A stretch of DNA of 64,000 bases from Xylaria sp. FL1777. Taxonomy: Eukaryota > Ascomycota > Sordariomycetes > Xylariales > Xylariaceae. The position numbers and the translations under genes are program-made. The notes under the pieces were generated by a model. The model saw only the letters and a list, made by a program, of their open reading frames with translations, was not told the origin of the DNA and searched no databases. Location of the stretch: NCBI GenBank assembly GCA_022578965.1, contig MU400562.1, positions 124,001 through 188,000 on the forward strand, read 5' to 3'. Shown piece by piece: positions 45,479 through 58,166 of the stretch (positions are counted from its first letter, which is position 1; every line of letters begins with the position of its first letter).

Positions 45479-45899
45479 GCTTTCAAGAGACGGTTCAGCT
45501 CAAATAGACACTGTTGCAACAAAGCTTTGTGCGCCCAGAAGAAAGGAATGTACGACTAAATTGATATTATTGCAAAAGTATAAAACATCACGAAAGGAAC
45601 GTGAAAAAGGGGTTGGAAGAAACCAGTTAACGTTTGGTTTTGAGGACCCGACTTCCAAAGCCTCTTTCTAAAATATGATAACCCAAAAAGGAAACATGCG
45701 CGGTTCGTTATGACTCCCACCCTTCCTCCCCTGGTACCCGTCTATAATCATATATATACACATACAACCCCGATATAATATAAGGAACCAATGACTGTAT
45801 TGCCGTGTCGTGACGCAAAAGATCGCTATGCCAAGATAAAATAAGACCCCCTTAGCTCTAAATGAGACGACTTCATAGTTATAGTGAAGAGAATTCATT
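45479..45899. other. intergenic stretch
   Basis: AT-rich DNA between the DUF3176 remnant and the MFS gene, including presumed 3' sequence of the latter. I looked for the missing DUF3176 N-terminal exon here and did not find it. Confidence 0.5.
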
Positions 45900-47833
45900 T
45901 TAAACTGCTTGCTTTTTCTCCGTCGTCTTGTTGGCATCAGTAGCACCTTGAGCCTGGGCCATTTGAGCTCTAAGCTTGGCCATTGTCTCCGTGGCCTCGG
46001 CGGCGTACTTGCACTTGGCTCTGATTCTCGCGCCATATTTCATAAAGAGAAAGGGAAACGGAAGGAAAACCAAAGAGAGAAAAGCAGGGACCGAGCTTCC
46101 CCAGTGGATGCCCAACGAGTTGTAAAGAGGAGTAGTGAAGAGAGGGAAGGCTGCGCCGAATAAAGAACGCAGGATTGAGCTACCAGCAATCACGGACGCC
46201 GCAAAAATTGTGTCTATAGGAGAATAGTTAGCAACTGTCGTTCAACATACACACGAAATAATAATTATCGCTTACAAGAATCGATAAGGTAGTTCTGCGT
46301 GCTGAGGAAGACGCTGACCAAGCCGGCGCCAAATATCCCAGACGCAACGATGGGAACGATCCAGTGGAAATTGGTACCATTGGTCCAAGCAAATATGAAG
46401 AGTCCAATGGGGAGTAGTACACTGCCAATGAGCGCAAGCGGGAGTCGAGCCTCGGGAACGGGTGCTCCGCCATTGGCTTCGCAAATCCTTCGGTATCGCG
46501 CTTGATCGAAGCCGAAACAGGCAACCGAGATGACTGTACCAACAGCAATACCCAAGAATGCCAGACCGCTGATACCTTCGGACCAATTGCGCATCTCGTT
46601 GAAAATAATGGGGAAGGCCGCAAACATCAGATAAAGGGTTCCGTAGATGACGGCCAAGTACAGAGACAGCAAACTAACGATCGGTTCGCGGAAGAGAAGC
46701 ACCCATGGACGCACGAAGGCCATAGTGAACGCCTGGACAGCCGTCTTCTTGGGGCGACCAACTTCGAGTTTCGATATATAGCTGTGACCGGTAACTTTGG
46801 AGAGGGCGATAGCTCGCTTACGCAGCAGGACTGGTGCGTATGTTTCCGGGACATATAAGGCCACGGCGATCCAGAGGACACCAGTGAAGATCGCCATGAG
46901 ACCCTCCACCCAACGCCATCCTGCCGCCTGACCGAGGAAACCGCCAGCAATAGGTCCGATAGCCGGTCCTAAGAATGGTGCCATGGCGAAGAGCGCGCCA
47001 GCAAAGCCTCTTTCCTTGGCGTCGAACATATCTGCAATCACTCCGCCGGAGTTGGTCAAAGGAGAACTGCCGAAAGCTCCCGCAAGGAATCGTAAAACAG
47101 CGAGAGTACCAATATTTTGAGCTCCAGCAGTACCAGCGTTCAAGGCTGTTAAAGCAGCATACTACCCCTGAGTTAGTGTGACGTGATATCAAGTGGTATT
47201 GACAATAGTGGTGATAAGAGTACACGGGCTGAGCGAGAATTTTAATCTGGAACATCAGAGCCAACTTACAGAGATAAAAAAAGTAATCTGCCGTCCATAC
47301 ATCTCACCCAGAGGTGCCCAAAATACCGGTCTATAAGTTTTCACATCAGTCATGATATCTCATACTCAGTTAACGAGCGAGACGCACCCAACGGCAAAAC
47401 CAAGGACAAAAAGAGAGATACCCGAGATAGCGAGTTCGGGAGATTGTATGTGGAATTCGTCAACGATCTCGCCTACAGCAGAAGAATAGGCGGTCGAAAC
47501 AAAGGCGACAGCCAAAACAGCCATGGCCTTGAACGCGGTAATGGACCATTTGAACCATCCTGGGAATAAGAAAGGATTTCGTTTGTCGTCGGGAAGAAAG
47601 TCAACTATGTAGGGACTCTCAGGCGTGCCCTGACCCTTATATTTCCATGCTAGAACAGCGGGAGTGATGCAAGCGTGGTCGAACTGTCGCTGCCACCATG
47701 TTATCTCGTTGCTAGGCTTGGGCGGCTCCTCGGCTTCTACTAACGGCTCCGACTCTGCTAAGGTAACGGCCGAAGTAGAAAATTGTTCATTAGGGAAAAT
47801 TCGTTTTCGTTGTTGTTCTATTGGTGCCGCCAT
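45900..47833 (-). CDS. major facilitator superfamily transporter, DHA1-like (polyamine/multidrug type)
   Basis: Four exons are 47833-47388, 47330-47270, 47161-46276 and 46213-45900, giving 568 residues, all in phase. A hydrophilic N-terminus (about 1-105) precedes twelve predicted helices. Diagnostic segments are [19 protein letters not shown] (motif A in loop 2-3), [21 protein letters not shown], the antiporter motif C region [22 protein letters not shown], the central loop and [18 protein letters not shown] in helix 11. The layout is that of fungal 12-helix drug:H+ antiporters in the Tpo1/Flu1/polyamine group in the plasma membrane. The C-terminal 50 residues are a charged cytosolic tail. 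The substrate cannot be read from sequence. I chose the ATG at 47833; an in-frame ATG at 47974 would add 47 residues without membrane character. Confidence 0.93.
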
Positions 47834-50800
47834 TGTGAATAAACGAGCCTTTCGCCTGCGATCGGCTACTGAAAAATGGTCGGCTGTGGAATTGAGAATC
47901 GGAATCTGATGAAAGAAAGTAACCGTCACGTCCAAAGAGACCAGAGACTGGGGAACGTCAAGCCACGGTACCACCCGTGCGGCGAGATTGCGGCGAGGTA
48001 TTTAAGGCTTCCGGCATTTCGTACAACCAGGTCGCCTCCGTGGGGTATCATCCATTTTGTGGACATGTTCTGGACATGGGTTGTTAGTGTTACCAATTTG
48101 AAGGAGGCATTGCTCATCCTCATATCACACAATCTGTCATAAGTGGAGGATTATGCAAACACCATACTTACACACAAACCTTGAATACCCAATCCTGATT
48201 CCTCCCGCTCCGACTTCCCAGCGCCACTGGAGACTAGACCAGGGGTTCTGACTTCTATACATTAACGCGGACACTAGTGTTGTGAATGTATAGTAGATGA
48301 GTACTAGCAGCATAAGAGGTTCGTCGATAGTCCTGTATAGTAGTATACTACTTACTTCCTAGCGTACATACACCAGTAAGCTTATTTACAAGCTGGTTCT
48401 GCCAAGGACGGGGAGGCCTGCGCGTGATAAGGTACTACCACCTCGTGCCAATGCGACGGTGGTATCTACCCAGTATGATACTACCTAGTGGAGAAATCGT
48501 GGTGTCTAGCATCTATGATGAGAGGTAAAGAGGTTCTCAGCAACCGTTGATGTCCTCTCGAGTCACCTAAAATGGCCGTCTTGTATCTGTTGCTGAGCTG
48601 GCATCGAGACGACGAGACCGAGGATACCCTGCTTTCGACTTGAGCGATTCTTGACGAGGTATCCCTCGGCGAGCCCAAGGAATGCCAGGTATGGTACTTC
48701 GAACGTTGACAAATATGTAAGAGAGTGGAACGGGAGCAAAACTTGGGTACCCCGATCTATACTACTCCGTACTACGTAGAAGTCCTCATGGAATTATAAA
48801 CCAATCAAGACTCAACCAGGATTTCGGACGATGAATGCATAAAAGACACTACTGCGTATTTAGGATGCTATTAATACAGATAGGCTAGCCGTAATGGGTA
48901 AGAAAGTTGAACTCTCACTCAGCTGCTAAGTCTGAAGGGGCAATGATAACCTAGCGTTCGACAATTACCACAGCCCTGGAGTAGTCAGCTCATGTGTTCG
49001 AAAGATGACAAGACTAGCGTAGTTCTTTGCATGAGCCTCGTGCATTCCCTGTCGCTCGACCGGGACATGGGGATATACACGTGTAGGATGAGTTACAGTA
49101 CCGGTACGAAGTATACCTAAGTTGAACGCAAGCTCTTTTAAGATTAAAGGATATTGAGAAAATTCAATTATACGAGAATGCTAGACCTCGACGAGAAACC
49201 AGGATGGCCGCGTTAACCAGACAATGTACTAGAGTTATCAATCACTTAGCTCTAACCCTCCAAGTTCCTGACAGCTGGTTGAGTCGGTAAGTATAAGACC
49301 TATTGCAGTGTACTTAAGCTGAGGAGGAAGAGGATGGTGTGGGCTCTATCTAGCGTAGGTAGGTAAGTAAATAGGTTAGTATTGGGGAGTCTTTGCCATT
49401 TGTAATTCTTGGTTTCGAGTATAGCGGGGTCGGCACTTCCTCATTCGGATTCCGACACCATACCTAATACTACCTAGTATGTACCTATGTACCTACTAAT
49501 ACTTGTGTCCCGCACAAATTTATGTACCTAGGTAAGCTACCTTACTGAGAGCAACGTAATAAAATGTGAGTATTGGACGGTATGTAATTCCACACTTACC
49601 GACTTCAATCACTACCTACCGCTATAGTACTGAATAACATTTCTCTCTCGAGTTACAAGGGTGGGGAAAGTGTGATGTAGGCTATGTAGCACATGTTATT
49701 TTCAATCAGCAGTACGATGAATCAAGCTCATGACTTAGTATAAGATCTTCTAACACCTAGAAATGCGAATGCTTTTTGTCTACTTCGATTCCCACAATAC
49801 AGACACGGAGGAGCCGCAAAATGATGCTAATTAGCACCAGACGTCAGTGGGCTAAATGTATAAATGTAGTATTTATACCGGTGGGATTAACCTTGAACAG
49901 CTCAGATTGACACTCTCTCATTCCTACGCAGTATACCTAGTCTTTCACGACGCGTGTTGCATCCCACGTTTACATTTCACGTACTATATAGTATATATCA
50001 ACTATTTTATCACTATCTAAATATTAGATTGCTTAACAGCTCGTTTTCTTTTCTCTCTCTAAAAGTCATTAATCCATTATCACAAGCATAGTATACAATG
50101 TGCAGGAACACAGAGTGGCATGAAGGATGACAAAACTCGTCAGACTAGGTAGTACTGATATGGGCAATTGGTTAAATGGCTTGTTGCTATGCAACAATGA
50201 GAATGCCACAGAAAAGGTTCAGCAGGGAGGTCGCCGTTTATGGCCAATCCCTCGTCAAGTCGAGCTGCATTCGGCGTACCCAGCTATGGAAATAGCTCCA
50301 CTACAGCTGAGCAAGCGAACCTATGCATATAGTGTAACATGGTAGATGCAAGGGTTCCAAAGCCACATCCGGTAGTTAGAGTTCTCATACGGAGAAGTGC
50401 CGAAAGCGTACCCCCGATGCATATAGGTACTTGTAGACCAGATGTCCCAGTCATACACACGCATACGAGCTTATCCATTTAGTCCTCATCACAGTGGCAT
50501 GCCTCTGAAAGCATTGACGATATTACCTCAAGAGTCATATCGGTCTTGGTTACAATAACTAACTGTATTATCGCCATGGACTATTCGGACTGGCTTGAGG
50601 CGTACATATTCAATTGTGAATCTATACTCACAACAGGGCAAAATTAACATCTAGGAGCTCTCTAGTGTAGTTAGACAATTAGAAATACTAAATCCTACAG
50701 TGCTGTCAGGATTTAGGGAGTGCTTATGCCATCGGGAAAACTACCCCGTATAAGTCAGCAATACTGGTATAGATATTTGTCGACCGGCAGCGCTGCACGG

Positions 50801-51400
50801 CAAGATCACGCAAGAGGATCTATTGATATTAGAGGGATATAGAACTTCCTGATTGAGGATTACGGAATTGTCTCACAGAAGCACTTACTTATACCCATTC
50901 CTTGGTTGTCATGTAGTCGAATAATGAGACACTACCGAGCAGGCGATTAATTAGGGTGAGTCTTTACTCACAACGGCAACGGCTTTATTGCTTTCAGAAA
51001 GTGGGTTGTGTCAACTTATGCTTAGGGCCATGATAGCAACACTTTAAAAGGCACGCAGGCAAAGCCTAATACGATGGGCTGTCGTAATATAAGACTTGGC
51101 CTATATGCTCATAACTTACTCAAAATCCTCCTCGGTTAGCCTCACCAAAAAAGAGACGATCCAAAGTTTTGTTACGCTGATTATTCCGCTAGCGATTCTT
51201 TATGTTTTTCAATCTTCCATGAAACCGTAGATTAATTCGATCAAATAGCGATAATTAAGTTGCAATTACTAATGCTATCAATGCCATTCTAAGGCGAAAG
51301 GCATTGTGTATTATAGCTTATGTCCTTCCTTTAACGAGGCACCTATGTAATACAGGATATACTCTCCCACAAATATGGATATACGCTCTGTAATAGAGAA

Positions 51401-51525
51401 GTTGATCAGTGCATTCTCCAAAAAGGATCTGCTAAACAGTCTTGAATGAACTAATCCAAGTTCTAAAAATCTAGCTAAGAAATAACAGAGGAAACGATAA
51501 AAAATACATAAGCTCACTCGGCTTA
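51401..51525 (+). repeat. diverged direct repeat, copy A
   Basis: Begins GTTGATCAGTGCATTCTCCA and ends CTCACTCGGCTTA. It aligns along its length with copy B 100 bp downstream, with many transitions; A often carries T or A where B has C or G. Confidence 0.65.
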
Positions 51526-51627
51526 TTATTTAGTCATGAATATGACCCACCTCTCCATGAATATATTCAACCAGCGTTCTATAGTAATATGTCGCGTTGA
51601 GGTGTGTAAACGCTTAGTTATATGGAA

Positions 51628-51745
51628 GTTGACCAGTGCACTCTCCAGAAGGGCTCATGTGAATAGTCTCTAGAAGATCTAAGTTCTAGAAGCTAGCTAG
51701 TGTATAACAAATGAAAAGATCGTAATATATAGGCTCATCGGGCTA
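51628..51745 (+). repeat. diverged direct repeat, copy B
   Basis: Begins GTTGACCAGTGCACTCTCCA and ends CTCATCGGGCTA, matching copy A in order and spacing. Probable remnants of a duplicated element. Confidence 0.65.
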
Positions 51746-52363
51746 GTGGTTTTGCCGAGCCGGTATCCACTTCAACGTGACATAATACCTACTAGATTTT
51801 ACGTGCAAATGACAACAAGTTAATATAGAATGGTCCGACATAAAACTAAGGACCAGACGTTTGGAAATACTAAAATAGAGTATTTTATACTGTTTAGGTC
51901 TCATAAGGCAAAGATTTCTCTTAAATGTTTAAAATGAGAAATGGGATCGAAATTATTAGTTTCTGCTGTCATTCTCGCCTTGGCTTTATGATAAGCTTAT
52001 TATTAGCTGCAGAATACGCCATAAGAAGCGCTCTAATATATGATTAAGATTAACAGACCCCAAGCTGCGGAGAGTATTTGGCGACTTGGAGGGGTTTCAC
52101 GGCTATTTTGTCTCGGATATTGGAAAGCGTGTAGCACCTATCATGAGGCGTTTACTGCGTTACGTAGAAGCCTACCAGGTAAGCTGTTGGAGGTCAGCCA
52201 CAGAAGAGGGGGTAAGCGGAGAAAAAAGAAACGCCTCTCATTCTTTTTAAGAGCAGTTGGAAGTTAATTTGAGAGTCTCCTACATCTTCTTCTCATTTCA
52301 GTATTGTCGTTACTAGATAAGTAGTTAGATTGTACAGCCGTTTCATCTTACAATCCCGAAGTC

Positions 52364-53588
52364 ATGAAGGACAGAAATCCCCCTGACGAGCGAGTAGTCT
52401 ATCTAGCGTTGAAGAATGTGTTTAAAGGGCCTGATGCCAAGATGCGCCAGTCAGCGGCCGTACGCAGGCATATAACCAAGAGAAAGGAAAACCCAGACGT
52501 GTCAGATCTGATCAAGGAGCACAATATCGACACAATCTGCAATACGGCCCGCACTCTTCTCACTGAAGGGATATTTGAGTCCACGCTGAAGGCAAAGATC
52601 CGCTTTCCTGAGGTGTTCGACTTGTCGCCCGCTCAGAACGCAGAGAGAGAGGCGTCCGAAGTCGAGGCTGCTATACATGATGCAAACGCCATTAAAGGAG
52701 CTGTACTAGACCACCCTGCAGACGCACAGGATTCGATCTCTCATGCTGACATAGCCGAGATAGAGAGTGGTACGCATCCCTTCCATGTTCTCATCTCTAT
52801 GCTAAAATAGGAATCAATACTTTTGTTTAGTTGAGACTTGCCACAATGACGAACCTGCAGTCGTTAAAAAAACAAACGGCATCCCATCATTGTTTCCGGT
52901 TTATTTACCCCTAAGAACGCAACATCGCATCCTCACCAAGGTCCAAAGCATATTAGAGGATGCATGCTTTGATTTCGGACAACGTGTCATGCCGGACGTT
53001 CTGAAGAAGAAACAGTGGGATTGTTCCGAGGCCGCCGAGCTCAACCTCTGGGCCAAGGAACTGCTGAAACGCCGGGGCGAGCTCTTCGATAAAGCGAACG
53101 ACACGGGAGAGCCGTTTACTAAATTACTCCGCTCCGTGGCCGACATCCGGCACACCGCCGTACACCGCATCTGTATTAGCGCAAGGGGGCTAGAGCAGCT
53201 TCTGCTTAACGCAGAGAGCTTCGCCGCGCTCCTGGGAGATACAACGCGTCTAAAGTCGGTAACGGAGCTGCGACGAAATATCCAGCAAGCAATCGAAGAG
53301 CTGGAGCGTAACAAACACGTACTGGCCTCGAAACTTAAGGAGACTCTGAAGAAACTGGCTGCCCAGCGAGCAGAGCTGGATCGCATCGAAGAGATGGCTA
53401 TAGCCGATATGATCAAGGAAGACGGCGAATACCAGGTGTTCGCGGGCAAAAACTTGGAGGAAGCCACCTCGAAGGCACACGCTCTAGCACCTACTACTAG
53501 AGAGGAAGAGACGAACTCTAATATAGACTATGTAGACGCTGTGGAAGATGATAGCAAGTCTTGCTCTTCGGAGGGTGAAGTGGAATAA
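52364..53588 (+). CDS. fungal-specific hypothetical protein
   Basis: Exons are 52364-52769 and 52861-53588, phase 1 (donor GTACGC, acceptor CTGCAG), 377 residues. It is entirely hydrophilic and helical. The N-terminal part (MKDRNPPDERVVYLALKNVF, RQSAAVRRHITKRKENPDV) could hold a small basic DNA- or RNA-binding region. The middle part contains LNLWAKELLKRRGELFDK and then VADIRHTAVHRICISARGLEQLLLNAESFAALLGD, a segment I associate with a fungal family of unknown function that is sometimes mislabelled in databases. A long coiled coil (about 275-340; LRRNIQQAIEELERNKHVLASKLKETLKKL) and an acidic tail follow. It sits at the edge of the AT-rich island, as lineage-specific genes often do. The function is unknown. 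Confidence 0.75.
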
Positions 53589-54146
53589 CTCTCGCAACTA
53601 GGAACAAAGGGAGGAGAGGTGTCTACAAAAACATGACGATTAACAGCCTGAATGGAAAAATTAAATATCAATCCTAATTCAGATTTGTTTCTATGCATAT
53701 TTTCAAGTGGCTTAGGAATGGTTGCATTAAATAATGGCCATAGTCTCTGTCTATGCCAATACGCCTTCAAGCAAACCTGACCGTTACGAATAAGATTACC
53801 ACTTGACTTATCTCTCCGGCCTACCAAGCTTGCGGCTAGTTTACCCTAATAAACGAGGCATTAGGGCTGTTACGTATATGGATGATAAGTAGAAAAATAC
53901 AGTGGGTGCCTTGTTAAGCTTGAAATATTTGCTCTACTAAGAAGGATTTTAAAAAATAAGAGTGAGAAAAGAAATATTATAACTATTTCTTAACCTTCCA
54001 AGCCTCATGCTTTAGACTTGTCCAGTTTCTAGCTTTCCTTTATTCCTTAGTTCCCCTCTCTTTCTTACCCCGAGTATAATAATTCCCCTTCATTTGCCTT
54101 CAAGTTCAACGCCAACTTCTCCACTACTAGAAGCTAAGGTAAAGCG
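53589..54146. other. convergent intergenic stretch
   Basis: AT-rich 3' regions of two convergent genes, with no further feature. Confidence 0.55.
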
Positions 54147-55472
54147 CTACCCTTTGACTAACTTCGACCCATCGACACCGAATACGAATCCCGGGTGGCC
54201 GACAGCCAGCGCGATGACAGCAAGAACGATTAGTACGCCCTCGAGGCCAATGAACAACGGCTCATTGTGGAACAAAGTGCCGCTGTAGCCTTCGCTGACT
54301 ATTCCAACCGCATCAAGAAGTCAGCCAGCCAGTCAACCGGTAGATATACGCTCCAACCTCAGAGGAGACAACCAGAGCAAAAATGATTGAAAGTCAGGTC
54401 GTGGGGAGAAACTTACGCTCAGCCACGCGATAAGCGCAGCGTCCCAGGATAAGTAGGATGGCAACACTCAAAGCTCCGAGAAATATTCTTAGTCGCACAT
54501 TGACGCTGTGGAAGGGCTTGTCCTGGAAATATCGGATCAGGTAGTCGGCCAACAGACCGACGAACGCTAGCATAGTTACGACTTGGAAGATTAGGCCGGC
54601 GAGGGCAAGGTCGACGCCCACTGAGTTGGAGCCATTCGAGACAGATGAGATGGCCCTGACGCAGTTGAGTTTGTGTTAGCGAATCCTATGTTACAAATTG
54701 AAAGGCTTTTAGGTGAGGTTCTGTTCACGAGTGTTTGTTGGGATAATCACGAAACAAAGGGGCAGTTTTGTTTGTGTTATAGAGGAGGAGATTCAGGGGG
54801 GCATGAAGAAAACGTAAAATGCATAATGCTCCAGACAGCCTTTGTAGTTTAAACATCACATACCCTCCTGCCGCCTGAAATGTCAGGGACGTGAAATCAC
54901 AGAAGATGAAGATCACATAGTATAGTTTCGGCTTGATTCGGGAGAGGGACTCGTCGAGCTTCTCGACAGTCTTGGTCATTGTTACATAGATGGCCGCGGA
55001 GTAATAGACGGGGGCTGAGCCGACGAAGACTGTTCAACATAAGTAAGTGACGTGCATTAGCTAGCTAGATTTTGACGTTTGGTTGCTCCCTATTTCCCCC
55101 CCCCCCCCCCCCGAAGAGGATATGATGATGTGTGGATAAGTTAGGCTGGGAAAGAAATAAGAACATACTAATCTGTAATAGAAACCCAACAAAGCTAAAC
55201 GGGTTCTGCCATAAAAGAATCCGCGCAGCGTAACCGATAATGTTAGAGCCACAACCCACCATCGTGGCCCCTGAGAACCACCAGTCCTTGAGCCGCAGCC
55301 CAAGAGCGAGGTGGACGAGCATCAGGATAAAGTATAGGACGAGGAACGTGACATTGGCCGCCAGGGAGGGTCGGTATCGGAATATCGAGTATTCGATCGG
55401 ACATAGTTCAAGAGTACACGTCTCGTGCGGACCGAAAGGAATAATAGATACATTACCAATCATCGAATGCAT
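54147..55472 (-). CDS. RTA1-family membrane protein (lipid-translocating exporter type)
   Basis: Four exons are 55472-55169, 55029-54864, 54655-54417 and 54298-54147, giving 286 residues, all in phase. About seven membrane helices are visible: LAANVTFLVLYFILMLVHLALGL; the second region ending WWFSGATMVGCGSNIIGYAARI; SFVGFLLQIIFVGSAPVYYSAAIYV; KLYYVIFIFCDFTSLTFQAAGG (with the family's FxxCDxxSLxxQAxGG motif); VDLALAGLIFQVVTMLAFVGLL; VRLRIFLGALSVAILLILGRCAYRVAE (the RxxYRxxE motif); and LFIGLEGVLIVLAVIALAVGHPG. Family members include yeast Rsb1 and Rta1, linked to sphingoid-base export and 7-aminocholesterol resistance. Intron 1 contains a run of 17 C on the plus strand. Confidence 0.92.
55096..55112 (+). 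repeat. 17-bp homopolymer C run
   Basis: Uninterrupted run of 17 C inside intron 1 of the RTA1-type gene. Such runs are prone to length errors in sequencing but lie outside the coding sequence here. Confidence 0.95.
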
Positions 55473-56377
55473 CTTGCCCGGCTGCTTTATTATCCAAGTG
55501 TAACTTTAGATCGAAAACAGCGAGGCTCGCGTTCGATAGTCAGCGAATCTAAGCAACATAACGAGTATCTTATATGCGCATTCAGAAACCATCTCAACAC
55601 ATTACTGGCAGCGTACATTTATAGCGGTAGCAGATCAGCTCTAATTCTAGATAGTTGGCCTGGCCTCCCTTGTGTCTTGCTGGGATCATAGCGTCGTCGC
55701 TCATCGCCCTCATCCAACCACAGTGCTGAGACGCTATGTTGCCATAGTAAATGTCCAATGCAACGCTTCCTCCAAGGGTTTGGGGTTGAGGCAATAGAGG
55801 ATCCTATTTCAAGAGTGCTATATATGGTAGATGTAGATTGGCGATATACCAATATGGGCCAATCAGAGACGTCCCAGCTTCGCATTCGCATTACGCTTTA
55901 GGAAAGGCAGAGTGGTGAAGCAAAAGGAGGCTCAGTCCTGAGAGGCTAACACGATCTCGAATCCTATTTCCTATCTGTCTGCTACCCACGTACATTAGGC
56001 TCCTACGTAACCCCATGTACAACTTGTTGGCTCGTGTTAGATACTCGCTAAACCTTAAATGGAGTGCGAATCCGATACCGACAAAGCGCCAAGATTGAAA
56101 AACTCCTACATATGCTCTCCGATGATTATGTAGCCCTATAATAGATACCTATGCCCATACCTGATAGTAACTGTTTACTCTATACTGGGAGATTTTCTAA
56201 AACTTAGGCTTAAGTATACCTCTATCGAATATCCGTCATGGAGTCTAGTGTAGAATCCTTGGATACTACCCAGATGCTTTCCGACCCAATAAATCCATAC
56301 TCTAGGTTATATCTTTCCCCAGCGAAAGCTGGGATATAACTGCATTTAGATCGATTCAGGACCTACATAAACCCTAG
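55473..56377. other. intergenic stretch
   Basis: Promoter side of the RTA1-type gene and 3' side of CDC123. No gene or repeat of note was seen. Confidence 0.55.
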
Positions 56378-57690
56378 CTAGTCTTTGCCGGTGGCTTCCC
56401 AATTCGCAGGGTTCTCCATACCAGTCATCTCCCTCCATTTTCGAGCGAACTCACGCATACCACCCTCTCCTGACATACTCGCGTCTACAACATCCTTGGG
56501 TAACTTGTGCGCTGAATACTGCGGCGAGCTGAAATTGAAGGCTGCAGGATCTTCCTTCTCAATCAACCTAATCTCAGGGGTAAAGTCCTTGTCTTCCTCC
56601 TCTTCACTTGTTTCATCGTCGTCGATGCTGATGGTTTGGTCCTTATCCCCCCCTTCGCCCACGACACCCAGTATAGGACCGGGAACCTCCAAGTCCAATA
56701 GTTCCTGCCAGCCAAAGAGCAAGCTGTCTGTATGCGGCGCCCAAGCATTGATATCAATGAGCCTTGCTCGACTCAGGGGTTCGTTTTCACCCTCTGGAAT
56801 GTAGACGTCGAAGACAAAGTTGCCGTCGGGAAATGTATAGCGCAGCTTGTTGTTGAAAATCTGGTAAATTTTCGCGACGATGTTTGCTTTGAGAGGTTGT
56901 AGGAATTCGAAGTAGTTGAGGTCCCGCTGCGATATGGCCACGAGGTTCCTGTGCTTAACGAAACAGCGAAACTCCATAGCAGTATGCGGGTTAAAGTACG
57001 ACCTTAAGACTAATACTGGCTTGAAGGGCGTTTGATTGACGGCCGAGTTGGTTATCGGCGCGCAGTCGTCGAAGGCATGTTCTAGGTCGTATGTGATAAA
57101 GTTAGAGCTCTTCAGCAATAAGTACACATCGTTAGGAGACGTGCACTTGATGGTGTTTTGGTGTGGTGATATCCAGGTGGCATCTTTTGGCGCAGTCCAG
57201 TTGAGCTTGGGAGCCACGGCGCCCCCCAGTTCGGCGATTTTATCCTTGATCAGCTGGTGTAGTTCGGGAAACCTCTTATTTGGGGGGAGCTTTGGAGGCG
57301 GATCTTCGTCGTCACTATCCGAGTCGGATTCAACTTCGTGGATAGGGGGTCGTATATTTGATGGAGTAGATTCCCACTCAACATCATCTTCCGATTCATC
57401 TTCATCTTCATCAGCAAGGATGATACCATCCTCACGAATATAGCTGACAAACTCTGGCGACAGCGGAATAATACGAGATTTTATGCAAGATGCCCGATAT
57501 CTAAGATTTGGTGAGCTATAGTCTGGATTCTAGAAGGAGGGAAGGTAAAGAAGAAGATCTAGAAGACGGACTTAAAAAACCAAGAGTCATATGAACAATT
57601 CAATATATGGTCTCTCGTTATGGGTGGAAACTGTAGTGCCGGAGGGGTGTCGGACACGGGGCCAGACTGTGGCTGGGCAAAGGAGGGCAT
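56378..57690 (-). CDS. CDC123: cell division cycle protein 123 (D123 family)
   Basis: Exons are 57690-57572 and 57515-56378, phase 2, 418 residues. The start MPSFAQPQSGPV leads to FPPITRDHILNCSYDSWF, the D123 N-terminal signature. After the intron, RASCIKSRIIPLSPEFVSYIREDGIIL and a long acidic insert follow. The ATP-grasp-like core has PKLNWTAPKDATWI, DVYLLLKSSNFITYDLEHAF, VLRSYFNPHTAMEFRCFVK, YTFPDGNFVFDVYI and DINAWAPHTDSLLFGWQEL. Cdc123 is the chaperone that joins eIF2 subunits to form the eIF2 complex and is essential for translation initiation. The intron is placed with donor GTCCGT and acceptor CTATAG, the only pair that keeps the frame. The exact junction (FF-N-SPNLRYR) is therefore less certain than the rest. 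Confidence 0.92.
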
Positions 57691-58166
57691 TTTATTTGAC
57701 CAAACAAAAATCGTAGATTGCCTTGAAAATATCGGCGTGGAATATCGACAGAATAGAGTTTTGAAAGCTTGAAAGAATGGATTTTCTGGATGGATTATTA
57801 TCTGGATGGGTACGACAATGAGTCAAGCAGCCGACGTGAGCAGCTGTACATACTGCGCATGTCATCGCGGGGCAAATTAGTGAGCGATAGAAGCAAGGTC
57901 TGTCTTATTAGGTTAGGTACATAAGGTATCTGCAAGAAACCCCACTATAGGTACCTTACCTGAATACATGTTCTGAGGTACCTCTACTAATATTTCATAC
58001 CTTGGAGGTAGGCACTTCCCTAGGTACCGATATCTACCTTCATCCAAGTACCCAATAGGTACATTGTTATATCTCTTCGCTTTAAGAACATCACTTTCCT
58101 CTTATTTCCTTTACCAACCCCCCTCTCTGCCGGTCATCAACAATTGCCTCTATCCTCTCGACAGCC
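57691..58166. promoter_or_regulatory. divergent promoter region CDC123/CWC21 with ACCTAGGT motifs
   Basis: The 476-bp gap carries AGGTACCTTACCT, GAGGTACCTC and CCTAGGTACC units between 57911 and 58063, followed by a CT-rich leader before CWC21. Confidence 0.55.
57911..58063. repeat. cluster of ACCTAGGT/AGGTACCT units
   Basis: At least six palindromic or half-palindromic units in 150 bp, the same type as in the other divergent promoters here. Confidence 0.8.

Larger units (their letters stand above)
47834..52363. other. 4.5 kb AT-rich gene-free island
   Basis: There is no convincing open frame on either strand. TA-rich sequence has frequent TpA steps. It contains ACCTAGGT-type units at 49347-49545 and a diverged repeat pair at 51401-51525 and 51628-51745. 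It is best explained as old mutated repeat DNA. Confidence 0.6.

Noticed and set aside
54094..54288. Plus-strand open frame of 64 codons
   Set aside because: It is antisense to the last exon of the RTA1-type gene, whose splicing and motifs are well supported.
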